Assembly (NCBI GenBank): GCA_916610825.1
Contig: OU744454.1
Location: 11,597,178 to 11,661,177 of the forward strand
Direction: 5' to 3'
Source: Haliclystus octoradiatus
Taxonomy: Eukaryota; Cnidaria; Staurozoa; Stauromedusae; Haliclystidae
Length of the DNA: 64,000 nucleotides
Every line of letters starts with the position of its first letter. Within the stretch, counting starts at the first letter, position 1. Shown in pieces: positions 33,081 to 45,336 of this stretch. The position numbers and the translations under genes are program-made. Below the pieces are notes generated by a model, which saw only the letters and a program-made list of their open reading frames with translations, was not told where the DNA came from and ran no database searches.

Positions 33081-33452
33081 TCAGTGGTGTTTTGCTTGGT
33101 GTTGTAGGCTGCTTGATAGGTGGTTTAAATAAAGAAATGTGTTGGTTTGTTGATACCAGTTGATGTTAATGGTTGTGATTTTGGTTGATAGTTGTTCTTT
33201 TGTTCTACCGCTGGTTGTTTCTGTTTCTACGTCTGTGGTAGGACGTGTTTTGGTTTCTTGGCTGGTTGTCGTTTTGGCCATTTCCAGATGTCTGATGTCT
33301 TGTGTCTCTGGACAGGTCTCTAGTATGGTTCCTAGAAGACCTATCCTGTCTTGAATCATGTGACGTAGATCGATGATGCCTTGACTCTTGAGATGGGCTC
33401 CTAATTGTTTGTCTACTGCGTATTGAGTCTCTTGACGATTCTCTTGTGTCAA
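33081..33452 (-). CDS. Overlapping 123-codon frame at the end of the 451-codon frame
   Basis: Begins inside the RS-rich tail coding region in another frame and runs 124 nt past its stop. Ser/Thr/Gln-rich (for example MAKTTTSQETKTRPTTD). Partial equivalents are at 38243-38521, 43411-43689 and 52117-52395. It could be reached by frameshifting, but a chance open frame in a biased repeat-rich sequence is the simpler reading. Confidence 0.25.
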   Translation of the reverse strand: MTQENRQETQYAVDKQLGAHLKSQGIIDLRHMIQDRIGLLGTILETCPETQDIRHLEMAKTTTSQETKTRPTTDVETETTSGRTKEQLSTKITTININWYQQTNTFLYLNHLSSSLQHQAKHH

Positions 33453-34560
33453 AGGCAGGGCTGGTGCGGCGCTTCCTGTCTCTTGATTCTCTTTCTCCAG
33501 AGGTTGTTGGTCGTTTTCTATCTGGTGCTACCATAGTTGTTGGTAATGATGTTGGTTTGGTGCTTGTAGCTTCTGCTTGGTACTCTGTTCTGATTAAGAT
33601 ACTCAGCTTTGTTTGTTTGGATGTGATATTTTTCTTCACAGATGGGTACAGGACATACCATGCTTTTTCAATTATTTGGGGATGTATATCACTGTCACCA
33701 ATCGGTCGTTCTGGATGTAAGTAACTAACCAAGAAGTGGTCTACAAGTGATGGCAGGTTTTGTTTGGTGGTGTCTATTTGTAATTGGTTGATTTTTTCCA
33801 GGTATGATTTTGTCATCTCCTTTCTCTTGTTTTGATATTCTTTTTTGATTTTTTCAGATAGTGCACCCGATGGTTTGGCAACACTTATTTCATCATACCC
33901 AAGAAGAATACCCTTGGTGAGGCATTCATTTAAAAAATTGAGCTGTAATATTTCCAGTAGTATCAATTCTAGGTGGTCAGCAAAATTTTTGAAGTGGGTA
34001 CACTTTAGATGATGGTATGCGTTTTTCGGTGCCTCTGAGGGGTTTATTACCTCATGGGGTAGTGAGATCAGTTTCAAAATTGTAATGAAGAATGAAATTA
34101 CAGACGTGTCAGTTGGTGTGGGGTTTCCTGTGTTGATTAGTGCTGGTATCAGGAAATCATTTTGTGTTAATTTTGCTCTCGGTGGAGCTTCATTTGATGG
34201 TAACGAGAGTAAATCCACTTCCATTGGTTCTGAAGTGTCCAGTTTGGTGGTTTGTATATTTGTAGTTATTGTTGTGGTTGTTGTTGGTGGTGGTGGTGGT
34301 GGTGGTAGTCTACTTGGTTTAACTGCCGTCAAGGTTTGTTTCGTCATCGTTGTTTTCCGAGGAAGATATCTCTGTGATGATGGTATCTCATCGACTGTCA
34401 ATTTTGTTGATGGTGTCGTTGTGGTGGTTGCAGTGTGGTTGGTAGTGGTTATCGACGATGTTAGTAAATCTTTTTCTGGTACATCTTGAAGGAGAGCATT
34501 TTCTTCTTCGTCATTTTGAGTGAATTCAATGGTTCTGTTGATGGTGTTTGAAGTTGCCAT
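33205..34560 (-). CDS. 451-residue protein with proline tract and RS-rich basic tail
   Basis: I do not recognise this protein. Residues 1-120 are Ser/Thr-rich and acidic, with a PPPPPPP tract followed by a Thr tract near residue 90. Residues about 130-330 look like a folded helical domain (e.g. FADHLELILLEILQLNFLNE and NLPSLVDHFLVSYLHPERP). Residues 350-451 are strongly basic and rich in Arg-Ser, Arg-Asp and His (SRDRKRRTSPAF, SRDSIRSRQTIRSPSQ, YHRRRNRNNQR), typical of RNA-binding or splicing-factor-like tails. Size and composition fit a Gag/ORF1-type nucleic-acid-binding protein of a retroelement, but there is no zinc knuckle and no pol gene. It starts at ATG 34560, about 90 bp from the ~190-bp tandem repeats that may hold its promoter. 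Confidence 0.6.
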   Translation of the reverse strand: MATSNTINRTIEFTQNDEEENALLQDVPEKDLLTSSITTTNHTATTTTTPSTKLTVDEIPSSQRYLPRKTTMTKQTLTAVKPSRLPPPPPPPTTTTTITTNIQTTKLDTSEPMEVDLLSLPSNEAPPRAKLTQNDFLIPALINTGNPTPTDTSVISFFITILKLISLPHEVINPSEAPKNAYHHLKCTHFKNFADHLELILLEILQLNFLNECLTKGILLGYDEISVAKPSGALSEKIKKEYQNKRKEMTKSYLEKINQLQIDTTKQNLPSLVDHFLVSYLHPERPIGDSDIHPQIIEKAWYVLYPSVKKNITSKQTKLSILIRTEYQAEATSTKPTSLPTTMVAPDRKRPTTSGERESRDRKRRTSPAFDTRESSRDSIRSRQTIRSPSQESRHHRSTSHDSRQDRSSRNHTRDLSRDTRHQTSGNGQNDNQPRNQNTSYHRRRNRNNQR

Positions 34561-34651
34561 TCTGTTTTAATGATAATAATGGTGTGGTTGATAAGTGGTT
34601 TGTGTCATGTCAGTAGTGGTTATACTACAGTACGGTGTGAGTTGGATGTAA

Positions 34652-35030
34652 TCAATAGTAGCTGTACTATATGACTGACATTTACAAATTGAATGATAAT
34701 ATGAGGTTTGCTAAGTTGTCCATTATTCATACTCCTGTGGTAGGCTGGTATGCCCATATAGATAGTGAGTGTGATGGATAATAAGAGAAATATTATTGAA
34801 GTAAGTTTCCTTTGGTTATGAAACTAGGTTAAATTGAATTGTCAATAGTAGAGGTATTACATGATTGACAAGTTTGCAGAATGAATGGTACAATAAGGTT
34901 TGTCAAATGATCCATTAGTCATACTCTTATCTAAGGCTGGTATGCCCATATATATAGTGAGTGTGTTTGAGAATAAGAGAGATACAATCAAAGTAAGTTT
35001 CTTTTTGGTTACGAAACTATGTTGCTCCAA
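34652..35030 (-). promoter_or_regulatory. Two ~190-bp tandem repeats upstream of the 451-residue frame
   Basis: TCAATAGTAG recurs at 34652 and 34842. Each repeat contains AGGCTGGTATGCCCATATA, an AATAAGAGA word, AAAGTAAGTTTC or GAAGTAAGTTTC, and GGTTATGAAACTA or GGTTACGAAACTA. Present in copies 1-3 (copy 3 has a ~37-bp deletion in the first repeat near 45102). Position just 5' of the main frame recalls the monomer promoters of some retroelements; promoter function is inference. Confidence 0.5.
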
Positions 35031-37199
35031 CTGATGAGTTGCTAGATTGGTAGATGTCTGGTAAGCTATTTTTTGGGACTGGTTGGGTATAAGGGTAGAT
35101 TGAGTTAAATCATCTGTTGTTTCTACTTATTCTATTTATCCACTCTCGACATCCTTATTGGGACAGTTTGGGGTTCTTTTGATGTAAATTATTCTTGGTT
35201 AGTGTCAATTAATGTTGTAAATTTTCACTTTTCAGGAGAGGTCAACTGCGTAGCCTCCAGATGTCGCTATGGTGTATTTAAAATAGATGTGGCTATGTGT
35301 GTCATTAATTGGGTCTGTTCTAAATTAGTTTATGATAGATTACTCTATTGATTTTAAGATTATTGATTTCATAATATTTACTGGTTATATTTGATCATTA
35401 TTAATTGGAGTGTGTCCTGTTCCAAATATATCACTTGGTATAAACTATTAGTCAACTAATGTTTATTTGGTTCATATTTACTTGTATTTGGAGTGATAAT
35501 TACATAATATTTGAAAAGAAGATCCATGTACCTTTCTGTCACAGTTGTTATGAATGTATGTGGTCATATTTTTCAAAGTTACAGTTCTTTGTTGCCTTTC
35601 CAGTAGATTGACATAATATTTTATTGTGTTGTTGTTTTATGTCCCAAATTTTTTAGGGGCCGTTTCAGAGGGGGGTGGTTCTCGTAAATTTTCCAAAAAT
35701 CCCCCATTAATAGAGAGGCCATTCCGTAATTCCCACTAATTTTTAAAAAGATGGCGAGAGATTTTTCCTTCAGCTTAGCATTGACTACTTAGCTGTTTAT
35801 GGATTTCATGGGGGCAGGAATTGCACTTACTGTTCTTCTCTGCAACACCACGACGGTAATGATACACCAAATTAGTTTTACCCATGAACTAATGTTATTT
35901 CCACAACAAACAGGAGCAGACTACACCGTCCAACATGCATGGTCTGATTCTCAGAAAAAGCAGCACCCTAGATCATAGATTCATTCTTCGTATTCAATCA
36001 AAGTTTTAGCTCTCTCCCCCCGCCCAGAGCACACCACAGTCAGGGTCATTTTATTCACAAAAGGTTTTTATATTTTAATCTAATGAATAGGACATTTAAA
36101 AAATAATTAAAATTGTTACACATAATGGTCGCTATGTTTACTATTCGAGCAAGGATATCCCAATTATATACCCCCAGACGGTCATTAAGCTCAGGTATTC
36201 AGGCAGAAGTGTATGAATGGCCTTCCTTTATGAGGATTAGATATGTTATAGTTGTTTGAGATGTCATTCGGCTCGTGTGCACAGCATATTGACCCAGTAT
36301 AGTAGTTCCTCATACATTAATTTGAAGTGGTCACTCTGCTCAGGTAACTAATTCTATTGTTATATATGGATAGTCTGATAATATTTAACCTACCTGTTCA
36401 GATGTAGGCATAGGTTATAGCAATAATCAATATTGTTGTCATGGTTACTATTTGGTCCCAGGAATTACTGTTGTTCATTTCAGGTGGTCACACAGCTCAG
36501 GTAATACATATTCACACATGCTTGTACTGCTGTTGAGTTTCAAATCATTCCGAACTATTTTTTGCTGATCTGCTGTATTGGTTCTCAAAACAAAGATCTT
36601 TAGATGTAAATTGGTCGTATTGTTATGAAACTAGAGAGTGATAGGGTATTCTCTAATGGCAGATTCAAGTGTAGTGGATTGCAGTAGGTTCCCTTTTGCT
36701 CAAGGTAAATTCATAACGGATGACTCATAGTTGCAGGAAGTAATACCAGCAAAGACACAATATTAGTTGTTGTCTAGTATAGCATTAATGACAATTTGAA
36801 ATCATGCAAATTGATATTAAAATTATTATCTAGGCTATCTTAAAACTGATGTAGTTATAAATATTGTCTTCCAGGCAATGTTTTTTTAATGTTCTTTTTT
36901 CCTTCATATCATTTATAAATTGTGTTGATAATTTAAATTTATATTATAGCGAAAGATAGTGATATAACTATCATTATTTTAACAAAGATATTTTTTACTG
37001 AGAGTAGCCAAGTTAATAGTATTGATAATAGTATTCAATTCAATCATATTCTATAATTTTATATTATATTATATCATATTTGTTTTTTGTTACATTATAT
37101 TTTAGTATAGTATATAGTATATAGTATAGCGACATCCATTGGTATAGGCCATTGTCCGTGTGGTATGAAATTGTCATTTTTGGATTTCAATATTAATAA

Positions 37200-37469
37200 T
37201 CATAATAATTGAAGAGATCTGATACGCTGCGTGGCAGACCAGGGGGAGCGAAACGCCATTGCCCTTATATATTTCACCACGATTGGATCATCAGAGGAGC
37301 GAATCGCAAAGGGAAATGCCAAAGAATAAATTCGTTGACAAATGGGAGTTGTTTCCGTTGCAGGTATCAGATCAAAATGCAAACATAATAATTTTTCATA
37401 ACAATTCCTTATTTCTAAATGATTATTCTTAAAATAATTAGTAGCCCCTTTTCTTTCTTTGTTGACCAT
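37200..37469 (-). CDS. 89-residue unit protein, copy 2
   Basis: Same protein as at 32043-32312, no amino-acid change. See that entry for description. Confidence 0.4.
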   Translation of the reverse strand: MVNKERKGATNYFKNNHLEIRNCYEKLLCLHFDLIPATETTPICQRIYSLAFPFAIRSSDDPIVVKYIRAMAFRSPWSATQRIRSLQLL

Positions 37470-38366
37470 TGACAGGCTGGCAGTTGATTTCTTTGTATGT
37501 TCTGGTGACCAAGATGGCCGTTCCAGTAATGGTGTTCAATATCCAAAAGTCGGTGATTTTACTTGTAATCAAATGTTAATGATTTCATACCTGGTTGTTT
37601 TCTTCTTTAATCAGTAAGTAGTAGTGACTGATGGTGAAAGTTGGTAAAAAAATAATTGGTAATGATACACAATTGGCTTGATCCTTCTTCTTTGAATTTT
37701 CGTCGCAAGAGAGACAGATGATCTGTTGCTGCAAGATTTTACACGAGGTGCTTCAAGCTGTGATTGGTATCAAAGTGAGATAGTTGGTTTTGTAATAATA
37801 TGCTGGTTTCCGTAAAGATGGTGGTAGTCTTTCCTGTGACATTAGTTTGTTGGTAAGTGGATTTTTTACTTTAAATTTTTTAAAAAATCTTTAATTTGCT
37901 TTATAATTAGTCCATGTAGGTGTCTTTTATTGTAGGTATGTAGGTATGTGATTGATTATTGATTTGTGTGAATTGGGTCTCTTGTTCTTTTAATCTTTAA
38001 CTTGTTTTATAATTAGTCTATGTAGGTGTAGGCCTATATATGTGAGGTGAATGTGTAAATGTAGACGACTATTAATTTGTGAGAACCATGTATTTTTTGT
38101 TTGTATGATTTATGTAGTTTGTATTGGATATGCAATCTGTGGTTATAAATGAAGTAGACCAATATGTTGATAGTTTGTTATTTCAAATAATCTAAGCAGG
38201 TTTTGAATAAACATGGTTGTTTTTTGTTTATTCTGTTGGGGGTCAGTGGTGTTTTGCTTGGTGTTGTAGGCTGCTTGATAGGTGGTTTAAACAAAGAAAT
38301 GTGTTGGTTTGTTGATACCAGTTGATGTTAATGGTTGTGGTTTTGGTTGATAGTTGTTCTTTTGTT

Positions 38367-39728
38367 CTACCGCTGATTGTTTCTGTTTCTACGTCTGTGG
38401 TAGGATGTGTTTTGGTTTCTTGGCTGGTTGTCGTTTTGGCCATTTCCAGATGTCTGATGTATTGTGTCTCTGGACAGGTCTCTAGTATGGTTCCTAGAAG
38501 ACCTATCCTGTCTTGAATCATGTGACGTAGATCGATGATGCCTTGACTCTTGAGATGGGCTCCTAATTGTTTGTCTACTGCGTATTGAGTCTCTTGACGA
38601 TTCTCTTATATCAAAGGCAGGGCTGGTGCGGCGCTTCCTGTCTCTTGATTGTCTTTCTCCAGAGGTTGTTGGTCGTTTTCTATCTGGTGCTACCATAGTT
38701 GTTGGTAATGATGTTGGTTTGGTGCTTGTAGCTTCTGCTTGGTACTCTGTTCTGATTAAGATACTCAGCTTTGTTTGTTTGGATGTGATATTTTTCTTCA
38801 CAGATGGGTACAGGACATACCATGCTTTTTCAATTATTTGGGGAAGTATAGGCCTATCACTGTCACCGATCGGTCGTTCTGGATGTAAGTAACTAACCAA
38901 GAAGTGGTCTACAAGTGATGGCAGGTTTTGTTTGGTGGTGTCTATTTGTAATTGGTTGATTTTTTCCAGGTATGATTTTGTCATCTCCTTTCTCTTGTTT
39001 TGATATTCTTTTTTGATTTTTTCAGATAGTGCACCCGATGGTTTGGCAACACTTATTTCATCATACCCAAGAAGAATACCCTTGGTGAGGCATTCATTTA
39101 AAAAATTGAGCTGTAATATTTCCAGTAGTATCAATTCTAGGTGGTCAGCAAAATTTTTGAAGTGGGTACACTTTAGATGATGGTATGCGTTTTTCGGTGC
39201 CTCTGAGGGGTTTATTACCTCATGGGGTAGTGAGATCAGTTTCAAAATTGTAATGAAGAATGAAATTACAGACGTGTCAGTTGGTGTGGGGTTTCCTGTG
39301 TTGATTAGTGCTGGTATCAGGAAATCATTTTGTGTTAATTTTGCTCTCGGTGGAGCTTCATTTGATGGTAACGAGAGTAAATCCACTTCCATTGGTTCTG
39401 AAGTGTCCAGTTTGGTGGTTTGTATATTTGTAGTTATTGTTGTGGTTGTTGTTGTTGGTGGTGGTGGTGGTGGTAGTCTACTTGGTTTAACTGCCGCCAA
39501 GGTTTGTTTCGTCATCGTTGTTTTCCGAGGAAGATATCTCTGTGATGATGGTATCTCATCGACTGTCAATTTTGTTGATGGTGTCGTTGTGGTGGTTGCA
39601 GTGTGGTTGGTAGTGGTTATCGACGATGTGAGTAAATCTTTTTCTGATACATCTTGAAGGAGAGCATTTTCTTCTTAGTCATTTTGAGTGAATTCAATGG
39701 TTCTGTTGATGGTATTTGAAGTTGCCAT
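38367..39728 (-). pseudogene. 451-residue protein, copy 2, early stop
   Basis: Same frame as copy 1 from ATG 39726-39728, but codon 18 is TAA (39675-39677; GAA in copy 1). The remainder is open to the normal end, with two added residues where GGCCTA is inserted (DSDIHPQ becomes DSDRPILPQ). Translation could only restart downstream. Confidence 0.8.
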
Positions 39729-42368
39729 TCTGTTTTAATGACAATAATGGTGTGGTTGATAAGTGGTTTGTGTCATGTCAGTAGTGGTTATACTACAGTA
39801 CGGTGTGAGTTGGATGTAATCAATAGTAGCTGTACTATATGACTGACATTTACAAATTGAATGATAATATGAGGTTTGCTAAGTTGTCCATTATTCATAC
39901 TCCTGTGGTAGGCTGGTATGCCCATATAGATAGTGAGTGTGATGGATAATAAGAGAAATATTATTGAAGTAAGTTTCCTTTGGTTATGAAACTAGGTTAA
40001 ATTGAATTGTCAATAGTAGAGGTATTACATGATTGACAAGTTTGCAGAATGAATGGTACAATAAGGTTTGTCAAATGATCCATTAGTCATACTCTTATCT
40101 AAGGCTGGTATGCCCATATATATAGTGAGTGTGTTTGAGAATAAGAGAGATACAATCAAAGTAAGTTTCTTTTTGGTTACGAAACTATGTTGCTCCAACT
40201 GATGAGTTGCTAGATTGGTAGATGTCTGGTAAGCTATTTTTTGGGACTGGTTGGGTATAAGGGTAGATTGAGTTAAATCATCTGTTGTTTCTACTTATTC
40301 TATTTATCCACTCTCGACATCCTTATTGGGACAGTCTGGGGTTCTTTTGATGTAAATTATTCTTGGTTAGTGTCAATTAATGTTGTAAATTTTCACTTTT
40401 CAGGAGAGGTCAACTGCGTAGCCTCCAGATGTCGCTATGGTGTATTTAAAATAGATGTGGCTATGTGTGTCATTAATTGGGTCTGTTCTAAATTAGTTTA
40501 TGATAGATTACTCTATTGATTTTAAGATTATTGATTTCATAATATTTACTGGTTATATTTGATCATTATTAATTGGAGTGTGTCCTGTTCCAAATATATC
40601 ACTTGGTATAAACTATTAGTCAACTAATGTTTATTTGGTTCATATTTACTTGTATTTGGAGTGATAATTACATAATATTTGAAAAGAAGATCCATGTACC
40701 TTTCTGTCACAGTTGTTATGAATGTATGTGGTCATATTTTTCAAAGTTACAGTTCTTTGTTGCCTTTCCAGTAGATTGACATAATATTTTATTGTGTTGT
40801 TGTTTTATGTCCCAAATTTTTTAGGGGCCGTTTCAGAGGGGGGTGGTTCTCGTAAATTTTCCAAAAATCCCCCATTAATAGAGAGGCCATTCCGTAATTC
40901 CCACTAATTTTTAAAAAGATGGCGAGAGATTTTTCCTTCAGCTTAGCATTGACTACTTAGCTGTTTATGGATTTCATGGGGGCAGGAATTGCACTTACTG
41001 TTCTTCTCTGCAACACCACGACGGTAATGATACACCAAATTAGTTTTACCCATGAACTAATGTTATTTCCACAACAAACAGGAGCAGACTACACCGTCCA
41101 ACATGCATGGTCTGATTCTCAGAAAAAGCAGCACCCTAGATCATAGATTCATTCTTCGTATTCAATCAAAGTTTTAGCTCTCTCCCCCCGCCCAGAGCAC
41201 ACCACAGTCAGGGTCATTTTATTCACAAAAGGTTTTTATATTTTAATCTAATGAATAGGACATTTAAAAAATAATTAAAATTGTTACACATAATGGTCGC
41301 TATGTTTACTATTCGAGCAAGGATATCCCAATTATATACCCCCAGACGGTCATTAAGCTCAGGTATTCAGGCAGAAGTGTATGAATGGCCTTCCTTTATG
41401 AGGATTAGATATGTTATAGTTGTTTGAGATGTCATTCGGCTCGTGTGCACAGCATATTGACCCAGTATAGTAGTTCCTCATACATTAATTTGAAGTGGTC
41501 ACTCTGCTCAGGTAACTAATTCTATTGTTATATATGGATAGTCTGATAATATTTAACCTACCTGTTCAGATGTAGGCATAGGTTATAGCAATAATCAATA
41601 TTGTTGTCATGGTTACTATTTGGTCCCAGGAATTACTGTTGTTCATTTCAGGTGGTCACACAGCTCAGGTAATACATATTCACACATGCTTGTACTGCTG
41701 TTGAGTTTCAAATCATTCCGAACTATTTTTTGCTGATCTGCTGTATTGGTTCTCAAAACAAAGATCTTTTAGATGTAAATTGGTCGTATTGTTATGAAAC
41801 TAGAGAGTGATAGGGTATTCTCTAATGGCAGATTCAAGTGTAGTGGATTGCAGTAGGTTCCCTTTTGCTCAAGGTAAATTCATAACGGATGACTCATAGT
41901 TGCAGGAAGTAATACCAGCAAAGACACAATATTAGTTGTTGTCTAGTATAGCATTAATGACAATTTGAAATCATGCAAATTGATATTAAAATTATTATCT
42001 AGGCTATCTTAAAACTGATGTAGTTATAAATATTGTCTTCCAGGCAATGTTTTTTTAATGTTCTTTTTTCCTTCATATCATTTATAAATTGTGTTGATAA
42101 TTTAAATTTATATTATAGCGAAAGATAGTGATATAACTATCATTATTTTAACAAAGATATTTTTTACTGAGAGTAGCCAAGTTAATAGTATTGATAATAG
42201 TATTCAATTCAATCATATTCTATAATTTTATATTATATTATATCATATTTGTTTTTTGTTACATTATATTTTAGTATAGTATATAGTATATAGTATAGCG
42301 ACATCCATTGGTATAGGCCATTGTCCGTGTGGTATGAAATTGTCATTTTTGGATTTCAATATTAATAA

Positions 42369-42638
42369 TCATAATAATTGAAGAGATCTGATACGCTGCG
42401 TGGCAGACCAGGGGGAGCGAAACGCCATTGCCCTTATATATTTCACCACGATTGGATCATCAGAGGAGCGAATCGCAAAGGGAAATGCCAAAGAATAAAT
42501 TCGTTGACAAATGGGAGTTGTTTCCGTTGCAGGTATCAGATCAAAATGCAAACATAATAATTTTTCATAACAATTCCTTATTTCTAAATGATTATTCTTA
42601 AAATAATTAGTAGCCCCTTTTCTTTCTTTGTTGACCAT
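42369..42638 (-). CDS. 89-residue unit protein, copy 3
   Basis: Identical in protein sequence to copies 1 and 2 (see 32043-32312). Confidence 0.4.
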   Translation of the reverse strand: MVNKERKGATNYFKNNHLEIRNCYEKLLCLHFDLIPATETTPICQRIYSLAFPFAIRSSDDPIVVKYIRAMAFRSPWSATQRIRSLQLL

Positions 42639-43534
42639 TGACAGGCTGGCAGTTGATTTCTTTGTATGTTCTGGTGACCAAGATGGCCGTTCCAGTAATG
42701 GTGTTCAATATCCAAAAGTCGGTGATTTTACTTGTAATCAAATGTTAATGATTTCATACCTGGTTGTTTTCTTCTTTAATCAGTAAGTAGTAGTGACTGA
42801 TGGTGAAAGTTGGTAAAAAAATAATTGGTAATGATACACAATTGGCTTGATCCTTCTTCTTTGAATTTTCGTCGCAAGAGAGACAGATGATCTGTTGCTG
42901 CAAGATTTTACACGAGGTGCTTCAAGCTGTGATTGGTATCAAAGTGAGATAGTTGGTTTTGTAATAATATGCTGGTTTCCGTAAAGATGGTGGTAGTCTT
43001 TCCTGTGACATTAGTTTGTTGGTAAGTGGATTTTTTACTTTAAATTTTTTAAAAAATCTTTAATTTGCTTTATAATTAGTCCATGTAGGTGTCTTTTATT
43101 GTAGGTATGTAGGTATGTGATTGATTATTGATTTGTGTGAATTGGATCTCTTGTTCTTTTAATCTTTAACTTGTTTTATAATTAGTCTATGTAGGTGTAG
43201 GCTATATATGTGAGGTGAATGTGTAAATGTAGACGACTATTAATTTGTGAGAACCATGTATTTTTTGTTTGTATGATTTATGTAGTTTGTATTGGATATG
43301 CAATCTGTGGTTATAAATGAAGTAGACCAATATGTTGATAGTTTGTTATTTCAAATAATCTAAGCAGGTTTTGAATAAACATGGTTGTTTTTTGTTTATT
43401 CTGTTGGGGGTCAGTGGTGTTTTGCTTGGTGTTGTAGGCTGCTTGATAGGTGGTTTAAACAAAGAAATGTGTTGGTTTGTTGATACCAGTTGATGTTAAT
43501 GGTTGTGGTTTTGGTTGATAGTTGTTCTTTTGTT

Positions 43535-44896
43535 CTACCGCTGATTGTTTCTGTTTCTACGTCTGTGGTAGGATGTGTTTTGGTTTCTTGGCTGGTTGTC
43601 GTTTTGGCCATTTCCAGATGTCTGATGTATTGTGTCTCTGGACAGGTCTCTAGTATGGTTCCTAGAAGACCTATCCTGTCTTGAATCATGTGACGTAGAT
43701 CGATGATGCCTTGACTCTTGAGATGGGCTCCTAATTGTTTGTCTACTGCGTATTGAGTCTCTTGACAATTCTCTTATATCAAAGGCAGGGCTGGTGCGGC
43801 GCTTCCTGTCTCTTGATTGTCTTTCTCCAGAGGTTGTTGGTCGTTTTCTATCTGGTGCTACCATAGTTGTTGGTAATGATGTTGGTTTGGTGCTTGTAGC
43901 TTCTGCTTGGTACTCTGTTCTGATTAAGATACTCAGCTTTGTTTGTTTGGATGTGATATTTTTCTTCACAGATGGGTACAGGACATACCATGCTTTTTCA
44001 ATTATTTGGGGAAGTATAGGCCTATCACTGTCACCGATCGGTCGTTCTGGATGTAAGTAACTAACCAAGAAGTGGTCTACAAGTGATGGCAGGTTTTGTT
44101 TGGTGGTGTCTATTTGTAATTGGTTGATTTTTTCCAGGTATGATTTTGTCATCTCCTTTCTCTTGTTTTGATATTCTTTTTTGATTTTTTCAGATAGTGC
44201 ACCCGATGGTTTGGCAACACTTATTTCATCATACCCAAGAAGAATACCCTTGGTGAGGCATTCATTTAAAAAATTGAGCTGTAATATTTCCAGTAGTATC
44301 AATTCTAGGTGGTCAGCAAAATTTTTGAAGTGGGTACACTTTAGATGATGGTATGCGTTTTTCGGTGCCTCTGAGGGGTTTATTACCTCATGGGGTAGTG
44401 AGATCAGTTTCAAAATTGTAATGAAGAATGAAATTACAGACGTGTCAGTTGGTGTGGGGTTTCCTGTGTTGATTAGTGCTGGTATCAGGAAATCATTTTG
44501 TGTTAATTTTGCTCTTGGTGGAGCTTCATTTGATGGTAACGAGAGTAAATCCACTTCCATTGGTTCTGAAGTGTCCAGTTTGGTGGTTTGTATATTTGTA
44601 GTTATTGTTGTGGTTGTTGTTGTTGGTGGTGGTGGTGGTGGTAGTCTACTTGGTTTAACTGCCGCCAAGGTTTGTTTCGTCATCGTTGTTTTCCGAGGAA
44701 GATATCTCTGTGATGATGGTATCTCATCGACTGTCAATTTTGTTGATGGTGTCGTTGTGGTGGTTGCAGTGTGGTTGGTAGTGGTTATCGACGATGTGAG
44801 TAAATCTTTTTCTGATACATCTTGAAGGAGAGCATTTTCTTCTTAGTCATTTTGAGTGAATTCAATGGTTCTGTTGATGGTATTTGAAGTTGCCAT
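43535..44896 (-). pseudogene. 451-residue protein, copy 3, early stop
   Basis: ATG at 44894-44896, then the same TAA at codon 18 (44843-44845) as copy 2. The rest of the frame is open. The shared nonsense change shows that copies 2 and 3 descend from one duplication event or have been homogenised. Confidence 0.8.
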
Positions 44897-45336
44897 TCTG
44901 TTTTAATGACAATAATGGTGTGGTTGATAAGTGGTTTGTGTCATGTCAGTAGTGGTTATACTACAGTACGGTGTGAGTTGGATGTAATCAATAGTAGCTG
45001 TACTATATGACTGACAAATTTACAAATTGAATGATAATATGAGGTTTGCTAAGTTGTCCATTATTCATACTCCTGTGGTAGGCTGGTATGCCCATATAGA
45101 TATAAGTTTCCTTTGGTTATGAAACTAGGTTAAATTGAATTGTCAATAGTAGAGGTATTACATGATTGACAAGTTTGCAGAATGAATGGTACAATAAGGT
45201 TTGTCAAATGATCCATTAGTCATACTCTTATCTAAGGCTGGTATGCCCATATATATAGTGAGTGTGTTTGAGAATAAGAGAGATACAATCAAAGTAAGTT
45301 TCTTTTTGGTTACGAAACTATGTTGCTCCAACTGAT

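Larger units (their letters stand above)
29959..35115 (-). repeat. Unit copy 1 (5157 bp, full length)
   Basis: The only copy with the complete 451-codon frame. It lacks the GGCCTA insertions present in copies 2 and 3, and keeps the ancestral-looking GTGTATATATG and GATGTATATCAC sites. Confidence 0.93.
35116..40283 (-). repeat. Unit copy 2 (5168 bp, full length)
   Basis: Nearly identical to copy 3. Differs from copy 1 by two GGCCTA insertions (near 38032 and 38850), a nonsense codon in the main frame, and scattered substitutions such as GGATATCCCA for GGATATTCCA. Confidence 0.93.

Noticed and set aside
34085..34489. Open + strand frame of 134 codons with long Val/Gly runs (and copies at 39253 and 44421)
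   Set aside because: It is the complement of the Pro/Thr tract of the 451-residue frame. Low-complexity composition explains the openness.
35030..35045. CTGATGAG near the unit border as a possible hammerhead core
   Set aside because: No GAAA follows at a workable distance; the nearby GAAAC precedes it by too few bases for any hammerhead topology.
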